NCBI GenBank assembly: GCA_039188505.1
Contig: JBCCZC010000011.1
Coordinates: 1-32,949 of the forward strand
DNA from: JBCCZC01 sp039188505
GTDB lineage: Bacteria; Pseudomonadota; Gammaproteobacteria; Xanthomonadales; SZUA-38
Length of the DNA stretch: 32,949 bases
Direction of reading: 5' to 3'
This document shows, piece after piece, positions 1 through 8,732 of the stretch; within the stretch, counting starts at the first letter, position 1, and each line of letters starts with the position of its first letter. The position numbers were made by a program, and so were the translations under genes. The notes below the pieces were generated by a model that was not told where the DNA came from, searched no databases, and saw only the letters and a program-made list of their open reading frames with translations.

Positions 1-85
1 TCCACGCGAGGGCGTTGGCGACGATGAGCGAGACGGTGACGACCGGGGTCAGGAGCTGGGGATTGTCGTCGCGGATCGGGAACAC
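1..85 (-). CDS. Rhomboid family intramembrane serine protease, N-terminal fragment cut by window edge
   Basis: Only the first 28 codons lie in the window; the gene runs off the left edge. They begin with FPIRDDNP and continue into a hydrophobic helix (TPVVTVSLIVANALAW). This is the usual start of bacterial rhomboid proteases: a short cytoplasmic arginine/aspartate segment, then transmembrane helix 1. The start is a GTG at 85, with GGAG placed 7 nt upstream; the ATG at 110 is out of frame. Rhomboids cleave transmembrane substrates inside the membrane with a Ser-His dyad, but the catalytic helices are outside the window. The gene lies 65 bp downstream of the propeller gene on the same strand and could be co-transcribed with it. 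The family call rests on this short N-terminal signature only. Confidence 0.55.
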   Translation of the reverse strand, partial: MFPIRDDNPQLLTPVVTVSLIVANALAW

Positions 86-150
86 GCAGCGACTCCGGGG
101 TCAGGGGCATCCAGCCTGCCACAACCCGGCGGTCGGCGCGTGAATCGGGC

Positions 151-2199
151 TCACGGTGCGTCCAGTAGCTGCTTGACGCTCTGGACCCAGTTGCTCATCA
201 CGTGGATCCGGTCGAGCAGGGGCGGATTGACCCGACGGACCGTATAGAGCGTCGACCCGTCGGAGGAGACGTCGTAGGAGCGCCCGGGTGTATCGAGGAA
301 GCCGGGGAGTTCGAAGGCCTGAATCTCCGGCCCGACCTCGATCACGCCGCCATCCGTGCTCACGGTTGCGGAGAGGAATCGATCCCCCCGTCGGAAGAAG
401 ACCTCGCCGCAGGGACACCAGACCGTTTCGATCCCCCCGCCCGTGGACACCTGCCGCCGGACTTCCGGCCTGTCGGTCGATCGGACCCACGCTTCGAAGC
501 GGCCGGTTTCGTCCGAGCTGTAGGCGACCCAGCGGCCATCCGGCGAGTACGCAGGTCCCCATTCATAGTGCTCGCCCGCCTCCGTCAGCCAGTCGATCTG
601 CTGACTTCCGTCTGTCGCGAGGAAACCGATCCGGGACTCCGCGAACGTCGAAATGCTCACCTGACTGCCGTCCGGTGACCAGTCCCCGACGATGCCCCCG
701 AAGAGGCCGTTCCCGCTGATCGGCTCGAGTCGCGTGCTCGCGGCGCGCATGATGACGACCGCCGTGTCCCTGAAATTCGGCGTCACGGCCGTCAGGGCCA
801 GACCACCGTCGCGCGACCACTTGGGCCAGCCGAAGCCGTCGCTACCGGGGACCTTGCGGCCGCCGCCCGTTGCCACCTCGATGAGGAGCACATCATCCTC
901 GACATCCATCAGGTGGGCCGCGATCGTCCGGTCGTCGGCGCTGAGGTCGATGGCGCCGTAGCCCTGGGGATCCGCGGTGATCGACGTCGCGGTGCCGTCG
1001 CGCCGGACGGCCACGATCTCGCCGCGCGACAGGTCACCACCCGGAACGTAGGCCAGCGTGCCGTCGGCCCCGACCGCGAAATGCCCGTGGCCGAAGAAGG
1101 GATCGACCGCCAGCCCCGCGACGACTGGCTTCGCGCCGCCCAGCACGACACCGTTCTCCGCATCGAAACGGGCCGCGAAGAGACGATGGCCACGCACGAA
1201 GACGAGGATCTCCTCACCCGGGAGCAGACGGGCGTCGAAACCCGTGACGCTCAGCTTGCGGGATTCACCGGAGTCCGTGTCGGTCCAGAGGATGTCGCCG
1301 TGGCTGCCGTCCATGGATGACGACTTGAGCATCGACAGGGCTCTTTGGCCGTCGTCTCGCATCGCGGAAACCGCACCCGTCCCACCGACCAGCAACGACG
1401 TCTCGGAACTCGTCCCGGTACCCTGGCGCCGCAGGACCACGGACTGTTCGTCCGCGATCCAGATCGCATCGCCGCTGAGCCAGAACCCCCGGCCCGGGGC
1501 GATCGCGGCCATCACGGGGCGGGCGACACCCGAGTCGAGATCGACGGCCTGGACGCGCTCGTTGGTGAGAAAGCCGACCTCGCTCCCCGTCGGCGGCGCG
1601 AAGGCGTGAACCGCGCCGGCGGTTCCGGGAACCGGCCTCGGCGCGTCGAAACCGCGAAGGTCGAGCTGGTAGAGGCGCGAACCGTCCCCCTCGCGCGCCA
1701 CGTAGACGAGGGTCCTGCCATCCGGCATCAGTGCAAGTGGCGGGCTGTCGATGCCGATGGCGGCCACGCCCATGGCAATCGGTGCGTCCTCGGGCAGGAG
1801 GACGACGCCGGCGCGAACCTTCGGCGCCGGCGCGTCGCTCGCGGAAACCGGGGGCTCCGGGTCCTCTCGACCCAGCACGAAGCGATCGACGAAGAGGAAA
1901 ACCACCGCAAGGATCACGACGCCCATGAGCACCGAGTTGAGCAGCTGTCCCGAGCGCGCAGAGGCTTCGGCGGGATTCCCGGTTTCCGGCCGGTGACTGG
2001 CGTCGTAGGCCCAGGCCAGCACCAGCGCGATCGGGAACCCGAGGAGCGCAAGACCGGCGACGAGCGTCAGGGTCCATTCGGGGAGGTGCAGCGCGGGTAC
2101 GAACACGTCGGCGGCCTGCACGAGCAGCCAGGCGACGAGGCCGTAGGCCGTCGCCACGCGAAACATGCGCCCCTGCTTGAGCCGCTCGATGAATCCCAT
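151..2199 (-). CDS. Membrane-anchored TolB/WD40-like beta-propeller protein
   Basis: 682 aa. The N-terminus (MGFIERLKQGRMFRVATAYG) and three hydrophobic helices at about residues 14-35, 43-64 and 88-108 form an anchor that recurs in gammaproteobacteria in front of kinase, cyclase or TPR modules. The remaining ~550 residues are beta-rich with TolB/PD40-type blade motifs such as YSPDGRWVAYSSDETG, WSPDGSQVSIST and LSADDRTIAAHL, so one or more propellers are expected outside the membrane. No kinase or protease catalytic motif is visible. An in-frame ATG five codons upstream (2214) exists, but the ATG at 2199 has AGGGG at the right distance. It probably acts as a binding or scaffold module; the ligand is unknown. 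Confidence 0.7.
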   Translation of the reverse strand: MGFIERLKQGRMFRVATAYGLVAWLLVQAADVFVPALHLPEWTLTLVAGLALLGFPIALVLAWAYDASHRPETGNPAEASARSGQLLNSVLMGVVILAVVFLFVDRFVLGREDPEPPVSASDAPAPKVRAGVVLLPEDAPIAMGVAAIGIDSPPLALMPDGRTLVYVAREGDGSRLYQLDLRGFDAPRPVPGTAGAVHAFAPPTGSEVGFLTNERVQAVDLDSGVARPVMAAIAPGRGFWLSGDAIWIADEQSVVLRRQGTGTSSETSLLVGGTGAVSAMRDDGQRALSMLKSSSMDGSHGDILWTDTDSGESRKLSVTGFDARLLPGEEILVFVRGHRLFAARFDAENGVVLGGAKPVVAGLAVDPFFGHGHFAVGADGTLAYVPGGDLSRGEIVAVRRDGTATSITADPQGYGAIDLSADDRTIAAHLMDVEDDVLLIEVATGGGRKVPGSDGFGWPKWSRDGGLALTAVTPNFRDTAVVIMRAASTRLEPISGNGLFGGIVGDWSPDGSQVSISTFAESRIGFLATDGSQQIDWLTEAGEHYEWGPAYSPDGRWVAYSSDETGRFEAWVRSTDRPEVRRQVSTGGGIETVWCPCGEVFFRRGDRFLSATVSTDGGVIEVGPEIQAFELPGFLDTPGRSYDVSSDGSTLYTVRRVNPPLLDRIHVMSNWVQSVKQLLDAP

Positions 2200-2301
2200 C
2201 ACCGCCCCTGCCATCCGACGGGCGTAGCCTGCCGGGCGAGCGGGCGCGGGGCAAGCACCGGCGCTTGGCGACGGTCACTGGTCGTGGTCAGATCGCCCCC
2301 C

Positions 2302-2706
2302 ATGGACGTCTTCGCCTACGGCACCCTGATGTTCGCGTCCGTCTGGGAACGGGTGGCGGGTCCCGCCCCTGCAAGCGTCCCGGCGACGCTCTGGGGGTAC
2401 GAGCGCCGCGGTGTTCATGGCGAGGACTACCCCGTGGTCGTCCGCGGCGCACCATCGGCAACGGTGAGCGGTCGCGTCTTCCGCGATGTTGACGATGGCT
2501 TGCTGGCCCGCCTGGATGCCTACGAGGGCCCCTGCTACAGGCGCGTTCGGGAACCCCTGCGCTTCGAGAACGAAACGGCTGCGGCGTGGGTTTACGTCCT
2601 CCGGGAACGTTTCCGCTCGATGGCCACGACAACAGACTGGGATCCGGAAACTTTCAAGGCGAATCGGCTCGCCGCATACCTCGCGACCATCAACGCCGGC
2701 GGTTGA
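2302..2706 (+). CDS. Gamma-glutamylcyclotransferase (AIG2/GGCT-like) family protein
   Basis: 134 aa, a full-length single-domain member of the GGCT/AIG2-like fold. The family converts gamma-glutamyl-amino acids or related gamma-glutamylamines to 5-oxoproline; the substrate here is not predictable. The substrate-loop signature FAYGTLM is at residues 5-10, and the expected catalytic glutamate is E75 in LDAYEGPCYRR. The conserved aromatic segment AAWVYVL follows. The ATG at 2302 is chosen because homology starts exactly there; the long in-frame extension upstream is antisense to the propeller gene. It is divergent from that gene, with a 102-bp shared upstream region, and ends 10 bp before the convergent TonB receptor. 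Probably cytosolic. Confidence 0.8.
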   Translation: MDVFAYGTLMFASVWERVAGPAPASVPATLWGYERRGVHGEDYPVVVRGAPSATVSGRVFRDVDDGLLARLDAYEGPCYRRVREPLRFENETAAAWVYVLRERFRSMATTTDWDPETFKANRLAAYLATINAGG

Positions 2707-2716
2707 GATCGGCGAG

Positions 2717-4648
2717 CTACCAGCCGAGCATCATCTCCAGCTGGTAGATGCGGCCGTCGAAGTTTCGCGGGATGACGCGGCCGGGCGCGCGAAACTGGAC
2801 GTGGACGATGTCGTCGTCGAGGGCGTTCCTGACCAGACCTCGCACCGCGAAGCCCTCGATCGAACGTGGACGCCAGGTGGCGGACAGGTTGACCTGATCA
2901 TAGCCGTCTAGGGAGTCACCCTCCGTCAGCTCGCGGTCTCCGACCCGGTTGTAGTGGAGACCGAGCGTCCAGTCTTCGGTGGCCTCGAAAACCGTCGCGA
3001 AGTTGGCCAGATAGTCCGCCTGAGCAAAGCTTGGACCACCGTCATTGACGACGTTGTTCGCGTTCACCTCGCTGTCCATGACACTGGCGTTCGCGATCAC
3101 CGTCCATCGCGGCGACGGCGTCCAGGTGAACTCGGCCTCGACCCCGTCGAAGTCCACTTCCCCGGAATTCGTGAAGGGCGGCGGTGGTGGCCGCTGGCCT
3201 GGCATCGGCGGCGGGCCCGGCGGAAACTCCTCGCGCGTGCCCGGGCGCGTCAGGTCCGACACCTGGCCCGTGTAAAGCGCGAGCTTCGCACGCCACTCCG
3301 GCGTCCGATACAGGTACTGGATCTCCGAGACTTCGATCACCTCAAAGCCAATGTCGCCCGGCGGCAAGGCGTTGCGAGTCTGCGTCTCCTCGAAGGCGGT
3401 CGCGGACCGGTAGCCCTCCGCGTACTGGGCCTTCAGCGTGTGGCTGTCATCGAGCCGCCACACGGCTGCGGCTCGCGGCGACACGCGCGAGTCGAAGTCC
3501 TCGATGCGGTCGTAGCGAGCGCCGAGGGTCACGGTCACGGGATCCAGATCGATCTCGTCCTGGAGCAGGAACGACGCCGTGTCCTGATCGAGGTCGAGGC
3601 GCACCGGCGGTGGCGGCGGTCGGCCACCGGGGATTCCCGGAGGCGGCAGCGTCAGGCCAGTTGTCTCGCGGCGCCCGATCGAGGCTTGGGCGAGCATCCG
3701 ATGGCGCCCGAAGGTCTGCGCGACATCGGCACCGACCTCGGAGCGCCCGCCTTCGAAGAACTGGAGATCGTTCGACGCCATGTCGTTGTCGCCATGACGC
3801 AGCCAAGCCACGGCGTTCAGGCCCGAATCGAGATCCCATTCGTGACTCAGCTCGAGCGTATAGCCATCATCGAGCACCGCCAGCCCGTCCTCCCTGGCGC
3901 CGGGCTTGACGCCTTCGCGGTCGATCATCGCGAGCTTGAAGCTGAAACCCTTCCAGCGCGCGACCAGGTGACCGAGAATCCGATCCTCGTCGTTCTCGGG
4001 AAACGATCGGTCCGAGTCGAGATCGTCCGACTGCCAGGTCGAGATACCGAGGTCCAGCTGGAAATCCTGATCGGGTCCGCCGGCCGTCATCTGGACGCCA
4101 CCGGTCCAAAGCCCACCGGTACCGCCCGCGGCGTAGATCTCTCTCGCCCCGGACTTCGTGATGATGTTCACCAGTCCCGTGAACGCGAAATCGCCGTGCA
4201 CACCTGAGCCTGGCCCCCGGATGACCTCGATTCGCTCGACCTGCTCGATCGGGAGGAAGAGGATGCCGTTGTTCAGCCCCGACGCCTGGCGGTAGAAATC
4301 GAGGCCATTGACGAGGATCTTGACCTGGCCGCTGTTGCCGAAGAAATCGAGGCCGCGGGGGCGGAGTGTGGCGTTGGCAAGGTCGTCTCGATTGATCTCG
4401 ACCCCGGGTACCAGCGCCAACGCGTCGTGGACGGTCCGAGCGCCCAGCGCGAACATCTGCGCGCCCTGCAGCACGGTGACGATGCCCGGCACGAAGTCCG
4501 CGTTGAGCTTCGTGTTCGTGGCGATTTCAGTTTCTTCCTCGAGCAGCGCAAGCAGTTCCGCCAGCTCTGCATCCTCGTCGTCCTGAGCGTGGCTCGCGGC
4601 CAGCGGCAGAAGCAACGCCAGTCCAAGCAGCCATCCTCGGTTACTCAT
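2717..4648 (-). CDS. TonB-dependent receptor, last gene of a kinase/GGDEF operon
   Basis: 643 aa outer-membrane receptor. A signal peptide (MSNRGWLLGLALLLPLAASHAQ) is followed by an acidic leucine-rich stretch and the segment TEIATNTKLNADFVPGIVTV. The plug domain spans about residues 50-170 (RIEVIRGPGSGVHG at 139-152, NIITKSG at 161-167). The barrel then runs to a terminal aromatic residue (LEMMLGW). No N-terminal STN signalling domain is present, so it is not a classical FecA-type transducer. Two proline-rich inserts with a shared PG.RPPPPP motif lie at residues 335-348 and 476-491, probably in surface loops. Its start overlaps the stop of the upstream response regulator by 4 nt (ATGA), so translation is likely coupled. 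The transported or sensed ligand is unknown. The short length suits a siderophore/vitamin-type receptor rather than a large polysaccharide receptor. Confidence 0.85.
   Translation of the reverse strand: MSNRGWLLGLALLLPLAASHAQDDEDAELAELLALLEEETEIATNTKLNADFVPGIVTVLQGAQMFALGARTVHDALALVPGVEINRDDLANATLRPRGLDFFGNSGQVKILVNGLDFYRQASGLNNGILFLPIEQVERIEVIRGPGSGVHGDFAFTGLVNIITKSGAREIYAAGGTGGLWTGGVQMTAGGPDQDFQLDLGISTWQSDDLDSDRSFPENDEDRILGHLVARWKGFSFKLAMIDREGVKPGAREDGLAVLDDGYTLELSHEWDLDSGLNAVAWLRHGDNDMASNDLQFFEGGRSEVGADVAQTFGRHRMLAQASIGRRETTGLTLPPPGIPGGRPPPPPVRLDLDQDTASFLLQDEIDLDPVTVTLGARYDRIEDFDSRVSPRAAAVWRLDDSHTLKAQYAEGYRSATAFEETQTRNALPPGDIGFEVIEVSEIQYLYRTPEWRAKLALYTGQVSDLTRPGTREEFPPGPPPMPGQRPPPPPFTNSGEVDFDGVEAEFTWTPSPRWTVIANASVMDSEVNANNVVNDGGPSFAQADYLANFATVFEATEDWTLGLHYNRVGDRELTEGDSLDGYDQVNLSATWRPRSIEGFAVRGLVRNALDDDIVHVQFRAPGRVIPRNFDGRIYQLEMMLGW
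3176..3223 (-). repeat. Proline-rich repeat copy 2 in TonB receptor
   Basis: Encodes residues 476-491 of the receptor, including PPGPPPMPGQRPPPPP. It shares the PG.RPPPPP pattern with the copy at residues 335-348. On the plus strand it reads as an impure GGC/GGT triplet tract. Predicted to sit in an extracellular loop of the barrel. Confidence 0.6.
3605..3646 (-). repeat. Proline-rich repeat copy 1 in TonB receptor
   Basis: Encodes residues 335-348 (PPPGIPGGRPPPPP), matching the downstream copy in pattern although 140 residues separate them. The DNA is a degenerate triplet tract, so slippage would change the number of prolines without a frameshift. Confidence 0.6.
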
Positions 4649-5547
4649 GTTCCGGAATCTCCCGTTTCGACCCGGTTGCGTCCCTGTTCCTTGGCCCGAT
4701 AGAGGCGGCGGTCGGCCCGCTCGAAGAACATCGCAGCATCGCCGCTGTCCGCCTCGTCAGACCTCGCCCCGCCCACGCTGACGGTCACCATCTCCCCGGC
4801 GCTCGATGCGCCGTGGGGCATGGCGAGGTCGCGAACGGCCGCGCACACCGCCGCCGCCAGCCGATCCACGTCCCAGGCGCCGCAGAGGTTCGCGAACTCC
4901 TCCCCGCCATAGCGGGCCGCGAGCGCGTCGGCCGTCTCGGCCACCTGGGCGATTTCGCTGGCAACCCGCTTCAGGCATTCGTCGCCCTCCGCGTGGCCAT
5001 GCGTGTCGTTGAACTGCTTGAAGTGATCGATATCGACGAGCAGTAGCCCCACCGCCTCGCCGCTGGACCGGTAGCGCTCCCAGCGTCTGTCGAAGAGCTC
5101 GTCGAGGCGTCGCCGGTTGGCGATGCCCGTCAAGCCATCGACGTTGGCCAGGTTGGCGAGGAGGTCGCGCTGCCGCTTCAGCTCCACGTGCGTGCGCACG
5201 CGGGCCCGGACGATCGGCGGGTTGATCGGCTTGGTGATGTAATCGACGGCGCCCTGCTCGAGGCCACGGGCCTCGTCGTCAAGCTCGTCCAGCGCCGTCA
5301 CGAAGATCACCGGTACGTCCGCCGTCGCCGGCAGTGATCGCAGCTGTTCGAGGACCGCAAAGCCATCCATGCCGGGCATGATCACGTCAAGCAGCACGAG
5401 GTCGATCGGCAGGCTCCGGGCCAGCTCCACGGCCTGGGCGCCGCTGCGAGCGAAGCTCAGCGCGTAGCGATCGCGCAGCGTCTCCGCCAGCACCCTGACG
5501 TTGGCCGGTTCATCGTCGACGATCAGCACCCGTGTTTCGGCGCTCAT
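4645..5547 (-). CDS. Response regulator with GGDEF domain (diguanylate cyclase, REC-GGDEF)
   Basis: 300 aa, a PleD/WspR-like layout with a single receiver. The REC domain covers about residues 5-120: acidic pocket D11/D12, phospho-acceptor D54 in VLLDVIMPGMDG, conserved lysine in YITKPINPP. A short linker leads to a GGDEF domain (about 130-295) with DGLTGIANRR, DIDHFKQFND and an intact active site YGGEEF (GGEEF at 214-218). It should make cyclic di-GMP from two GTP when phosphorylated. The inhibitory RxxD I-site is absent: TADA occupies that position. The start overlaps the kinase stop by 4 nt and the stop overlaps the TonB receptor start by 4 nt. The likely phosphodonor is the upstream hybrid kinase through its HPt domain. 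Confidence 0.9.
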   Translation of the reverse strand: MSAETRVLIVDDEPANVRVLAETLRDRYALSFARSGAQAVELARSLPIDLVLLDVIMPGMDGFAVLEQLRSLPATADVPVIFVTALDELDDEARGLEQGAVDYITKPINPPIVRARVRTHVELKRQRDLLANLANVDGLTGIANRRRLDELFDRRWERYRSSGEAVGLLLVDIDHFKQFNDTHGHAEGDECLKRVASEIAQVAETADALAARYGGEEFANLCGAWDVDRLAAAVCAAVRDLAMPHGASSAGEMVTVSVGGARSDEADSGDAAMFFERADRRLYRAKEQGRNRVETGDSGT

Positions 5548-8500
5548 GCGTTGGCCTCCCCGGGTTCCTTCGCGAAGCCCCGGTGGAGCCGGGCCAGTCC
5601 GTCCGCTGCGCGCTCGTAGTCGAGCTGGTCGAGGGCCAAGCGGATGTCCTGGAGCGCCGCGCCGTGCGTCTCCTCATCGAGGGCGTCGGCGAGCGCCTCG
5701 AAGACGCTCGGCGCATCAAGATCGTTGACCCGGAGCATTTCGGCCAGCGCGTCGAAGCGCGCGATGACCTCGGCGTCGATCGCTTGGTTCGGCGTCGGTG
5801 GCATGGCCGAAGGCGGCTCCGCCGCAACCGGGCACGCCGCCACGGCGACCGCGAGCGCCTCGAGCTCCCGCTCGAAGGCGACCGGTAGCCGCTCGAGCGA
5901 GGCCTCACCCTGCATGACCCGTTCGGCCCTGGCGGCGAGTTTCGCCAGGCGCTCGGCGCCGAGGGTGGCAGCGGCCCCCTTCACCATGTGAAGCAGCCGC
6001 GCGAGCGCCTCGGGATCGTCGTCGTCCTCGGCGGCGTCGATGCGACTGGCCAGATCGCCGTAGCGGTTCCGGAAGTCCCCGAGCAACCGCACATAGAGGG
6101 CCTCGTTGCCGCTCACGCGCGCCAGCCCCTGGGCCGCATCGAGCACCTCGGGATCGACCGCTTCGAAGCCCCGCGGCACCGGTCGCGCGGTCGCGGCCGC
6201 CGCGTCGACGTCGACCTTGAGCCAGCGGGACAGGACGTCCACGAGATCGGCCTCCTCGATGGGCTTGGCGAGATAGTCGTCCATGCCGGCCTCGAGGAAA
6301 CGCTCGCGGTCTCCCGTCATCGCGTGCGCCGTCAGGGCGATGACGGGCACCGCCTCGCGATCGGCCATGGCCTTGATCCGCCGACAGGCCTCGAGCCCGT
6401 CGAGCTGCGGCATCTGAACGTCCATCAGAATGGCATCGTATTCCCGGTTTCGAGCGTGCTCCACGGCTTCGACACCATCCACGGCGAAATCCGCCTCGAG
6501 CCCCAGCGAGGCCAGGAGCTCGCCAGCGACCTGACGATTGATATCGTGATCCTCGGCGACCAGCACCCGGAGACCCGGCGGAAAGCGCGCGGCCTCCGAC
6601 TCCTCCGCCGCGCTGCCGACCGCATGTTTGCGTTCGCCGCCGATCGCGTCAAGCGCGGCGTCGAGCAGGGACGATGGGCTCACCGGCTTGGGCAGGAACA
6701 CGTCAACGCCAGCCGCTTCGACAGCGGCCGAGTCGGCCTCCGCAGCGTAGGCCGAGACCATCAGCACCGCCAGCTTCTCGAAGCCGCGATCACGCAGTGC
6801 GCGCACGGCCCGGATCCCGTCCATGCCCGGCAGGCGCCAGTCGATCACGAGGAGATCCGGGACGTCCTCGGGCTGGATGCGCTCGAGGGCCGCCTCCGCC
6901 GTTTCGGCGGTCTCGACGTCGAAGCGCAGCGAGCTCAACATGGCCGCGAAGGATTCCCGCGCGGCCTCGTTGTCGTCGACGACGAGAGCTCGAAAACCGC
7001 TGCTCCCGGCGCGACCGCCCAGATCCGCGCGGAGCACATCGGTCGCGAGACCCAGGGGCAGCTCGAACCAGAACGTGCTGCCGACGCCGAACTCGCTGGC
7101 AACCCCGATGCGCCCGCCCATGGCTTCGATAAGCCGCTTGCAGATCGCCAGTCCGAGCCCGACGCCGCCGTAGCGTCGGGTATGGGTCTCGTCGAGCTGC
7201 GTGAACGGATCGAAGATGCGAGGCAGGGAATCCGAGGGCACGCCGGTCCCGGTGTCGACGACCTCGAAGCGGATGGTCACATGCTCCGGCGAGGTATCCA
7301 CCACAGCCGCGGAGATGGTGATTTCGCCGCGGTCCGTGAACTTGATCGCGTTGGTCACGAGGTTCACCAGCACCTGCTGGAGCCGAACCGCGTCGCCGAC
7401 GACTCGCCGAGGGACGTCACGTGGCACGCTGAACAGGACCTCGAGCCCCTTCTCGCGAGCGCGCTCACCCACGACTGCGGTGAGGTCGGTGAAGATGTCG
7501 TCGAGCTCGATCGGCACCTCGTCGGGAACCAGCTTGCCCGCCTCGATCCGCGACAGGTCGAGGATGTCGTTCAGGAGTCCCAGCAGCAGCCTTGCCGAGG
7601 ACCGGAGCTGCTCGAGGAGCCCGCGCTGCCGGGGATCGAGGGCGGTTTTCTCCAGCAGCTGCGCCATGCCGACGACAGCGTTCATGGGCGTGCGGATCTC
7701 GTGACTCATGTTCGCGAGGAACAGGCTCTTCGCGTGATTGGCGCCCTCGGCAACCTCCTTGGCGTCGCGCAGCTCCGCCTCGAAGCGGCGCTGGTCGGTC
7801 ACGTCGCGGGCGATGCCGTCGACCTCGACCAGCTCCCCCGCTTCATCGAAGACCGGGATCTCCGTCATCTCCAGCCGCCGCGCGCCCGCGTCCCGGCGCA
7901 GTTCGACCTCGAAGACCTGCAGCTCCCGGGACGGCCGCCGGGCCAGCCGTCGCCGGGCCGGTTCGTTGATGGGATCCGCAGTGAGCGCGGCAAGGAAGTT
8001 ATCGGCGAATTCGTCGGGTGCCAGCCCCGTGACCGCGGCCACCCCGTCGCTTGCGCCCCGCAGCGCCCCGCGTGGGTCGCGCCCGTAGACGAAATGGTTG
8101 GGCAAATTGTCGACGAGCCGCCTGAGCTCGAGTTCCCGTTTCCGGAGCGCCCGCTCCGCGGCCCAGCGGCGCTCGCGGGTCCGCTTGAGCACGCGTAGCA
8201 GCAGCATCGAGGCCCCCCACACCAGCATCAGCACGGCGAGCAGGAACAGGCCCTGGCCCAGCAGGCGGCTGCGGACGTCGGTCACGAACTGCCGGTACGC
8301 GTCGGCATTCACGTGGATCACCGCGATGCCGAGGAGCTCGAAGGTCGCCGGGTTGAATAGCGCGACCTCGACCGGGAAGGAACCGCGGTCGAAGTCTCCG
8401 GTGCGGACGTCGAGGGACCCGGGCTCGGCAGAGACCACGTCGTAGTCCACCGCGAGTTCGATGGCGTCAAAGTAGGGCTGTCCGCGCTCGCCGTCCTGGA

Positions 8501-8732
8501 GCAGCAGCAGCTGGGCCAGGGCATCGTCGAGGCGCCGCCGCGCCGCTTCGTCGGCCAGCGCGTCGGCAAACAGCAGGCCCTGTGACTCGGCGAGGATCGT
8601 TGCCTGGGCTCGGGCCTCGTTTTCGAGCCGGGGGGCCAGCGCAAGCCGCCAGTTGACGTAGAGGGCCCCCTCCAGCACCAGGGCCAGCGCCAGCAGGACG
8701 AGCGTGACGAGAACGGGGTCCCGACGCCTCAT
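5544..8732 (-). CDS. Hybrid sensor histidine kinase (TM-sensor-TM-PAS-HisKA-HATPase-REC-REC-HPt)
   Basis: 1062 aa inner-membrane phosphorelay kinase. Transmembrane helix 1 is about residues 6-27 and helix 2 about 160-181, enclosing a ~130-residue periplasmic sensor. A PAS-like region follows (about 205-315). The HisKA domain has H344 in FLANMSHEIRTPMN, and the HATPase domain has an N-box (LVNLVTNAIKF, 455-465), DTGTGVP and GGVGLGLAI. Receiver 1 has D631 (LLVIDWRLPGMDG), receiver 2 has D771 (ILMDVQMPQLDG), and the HPt domain has H915 (LLHMVKGAAATLG). A further ~70-residue helical tail follows. All phosphorelay residues are present. The start at 8732 places helix 1 at the N-terminus; the in-frame 59-codon extension overlaps the upstream gene and lacks homology. 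It overlaps the genes on both sides by ATGA, so it probably receives a periplasmic signal from the YfiR-like protein and phosphorylates the REC-GGDEF partner. Confidence 0.9.
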   Translation of the reverse strand: MRRRDPVLVTLVLLALALVLEGALYVNWRLALAPRLENEARAQATILAESQGLLFADALADEAARRRLDDALAQLLLLQDGERGQPYFDAIELAVDYDVVSAEPGSLDVRTGDFDRGSFPVEVALFNPATFELLGIAVIHVNADAYRQFVTDVRSRLLGQGLFLLAVLMLVWGASMLLLRVLKRTRERRWAAERALRKRELELRRLVDNLPNHFVYGRDPRGALRGASDGVAAVTGLAPDEFADNFLAALTADPINEPARRRLARRPSRELQVFEVELRRDAGARRLEMTEIPVFDEAGELVEVDGIARDVTDQRRFEAELRDAKEVAEGANHAKSLFLANMSHEIRTPMNAVVGMAQLLEKTALDPRQRGLLEQLRSSARLLLGLLNDILDLSRIEAGKLVPDEVPIELDDIFTDLTAVVGERAREKGLEVLFSVPRDVPRRVVGDAVRLQQVLVNLVTNAIKFTDRGEITISAAVVDTSPEHVTIRFEVVDTGTGVPSDSLPRIFDPFTQLDETHTRRYGGVGLGLAICKRLIEAMGGRIGVASEFGVGSTFWFELPLGLATDVLRADLGGRAGSSGFRALVVDDNEAARESFAAMLSSLRFDVETAETAEAALERIQPEDVPDLLVIDWRLPGMDGIRAVRALRDRGFEKLAVLMVSAYAAEADSAAVEAAGVDVFLPKPVSPSSLLDAALDAIGGERKHAVGSAAEESEAARFPPGLRVLVAEDHDINRQVAGELLASLGLEADFAVDGVEAVEHARNREYDAILMDVQMPQLDGLEACRRIKAMADREAVPVIALTAHAMTGDRERFLEAGMDDYLAKPIEEADLVDVLSRWLKVDVDAAAATARPVPRGFEAVDPEVLDAAQGLARVSGNEALYVRLLGDFRNRYGDLASRIDAAEDDDDPEALARLLHMVKGAAATLGAERLAKLAARAERVMQGEASLERLPVAFERELEALAVAVAACPVAAEPPSAMPPTPNQAIDAEVIARFDALAEMLRVNDLDAPSVFEALADALDEETHGAALQDIRLALDQLDYERAADGLARLHRGFAKEPGEANA

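Noticed and set aside
1345..2301. Long in-frame extension upstream of the gamma-glutamylcyclotransferase
   Set aside because: It is antisense to the propeller gene, has no homology-like pattern and lacks a start; the enzyme begins at 2302.
2717..4648. Classical FecA-type signalling through an STN domain
   Set aside because: The N-terminal region after the signal peptide is too short and lacks an STN fold; no FecR or sigma factor is nearby.
5988..8198. 736-codon plus-strand open frame
   Set aside because: Fully antisense to the hybrid kinase; GC-rich codon bias keeps the complementary frame open. No signal peptide, domain or ribosome site.
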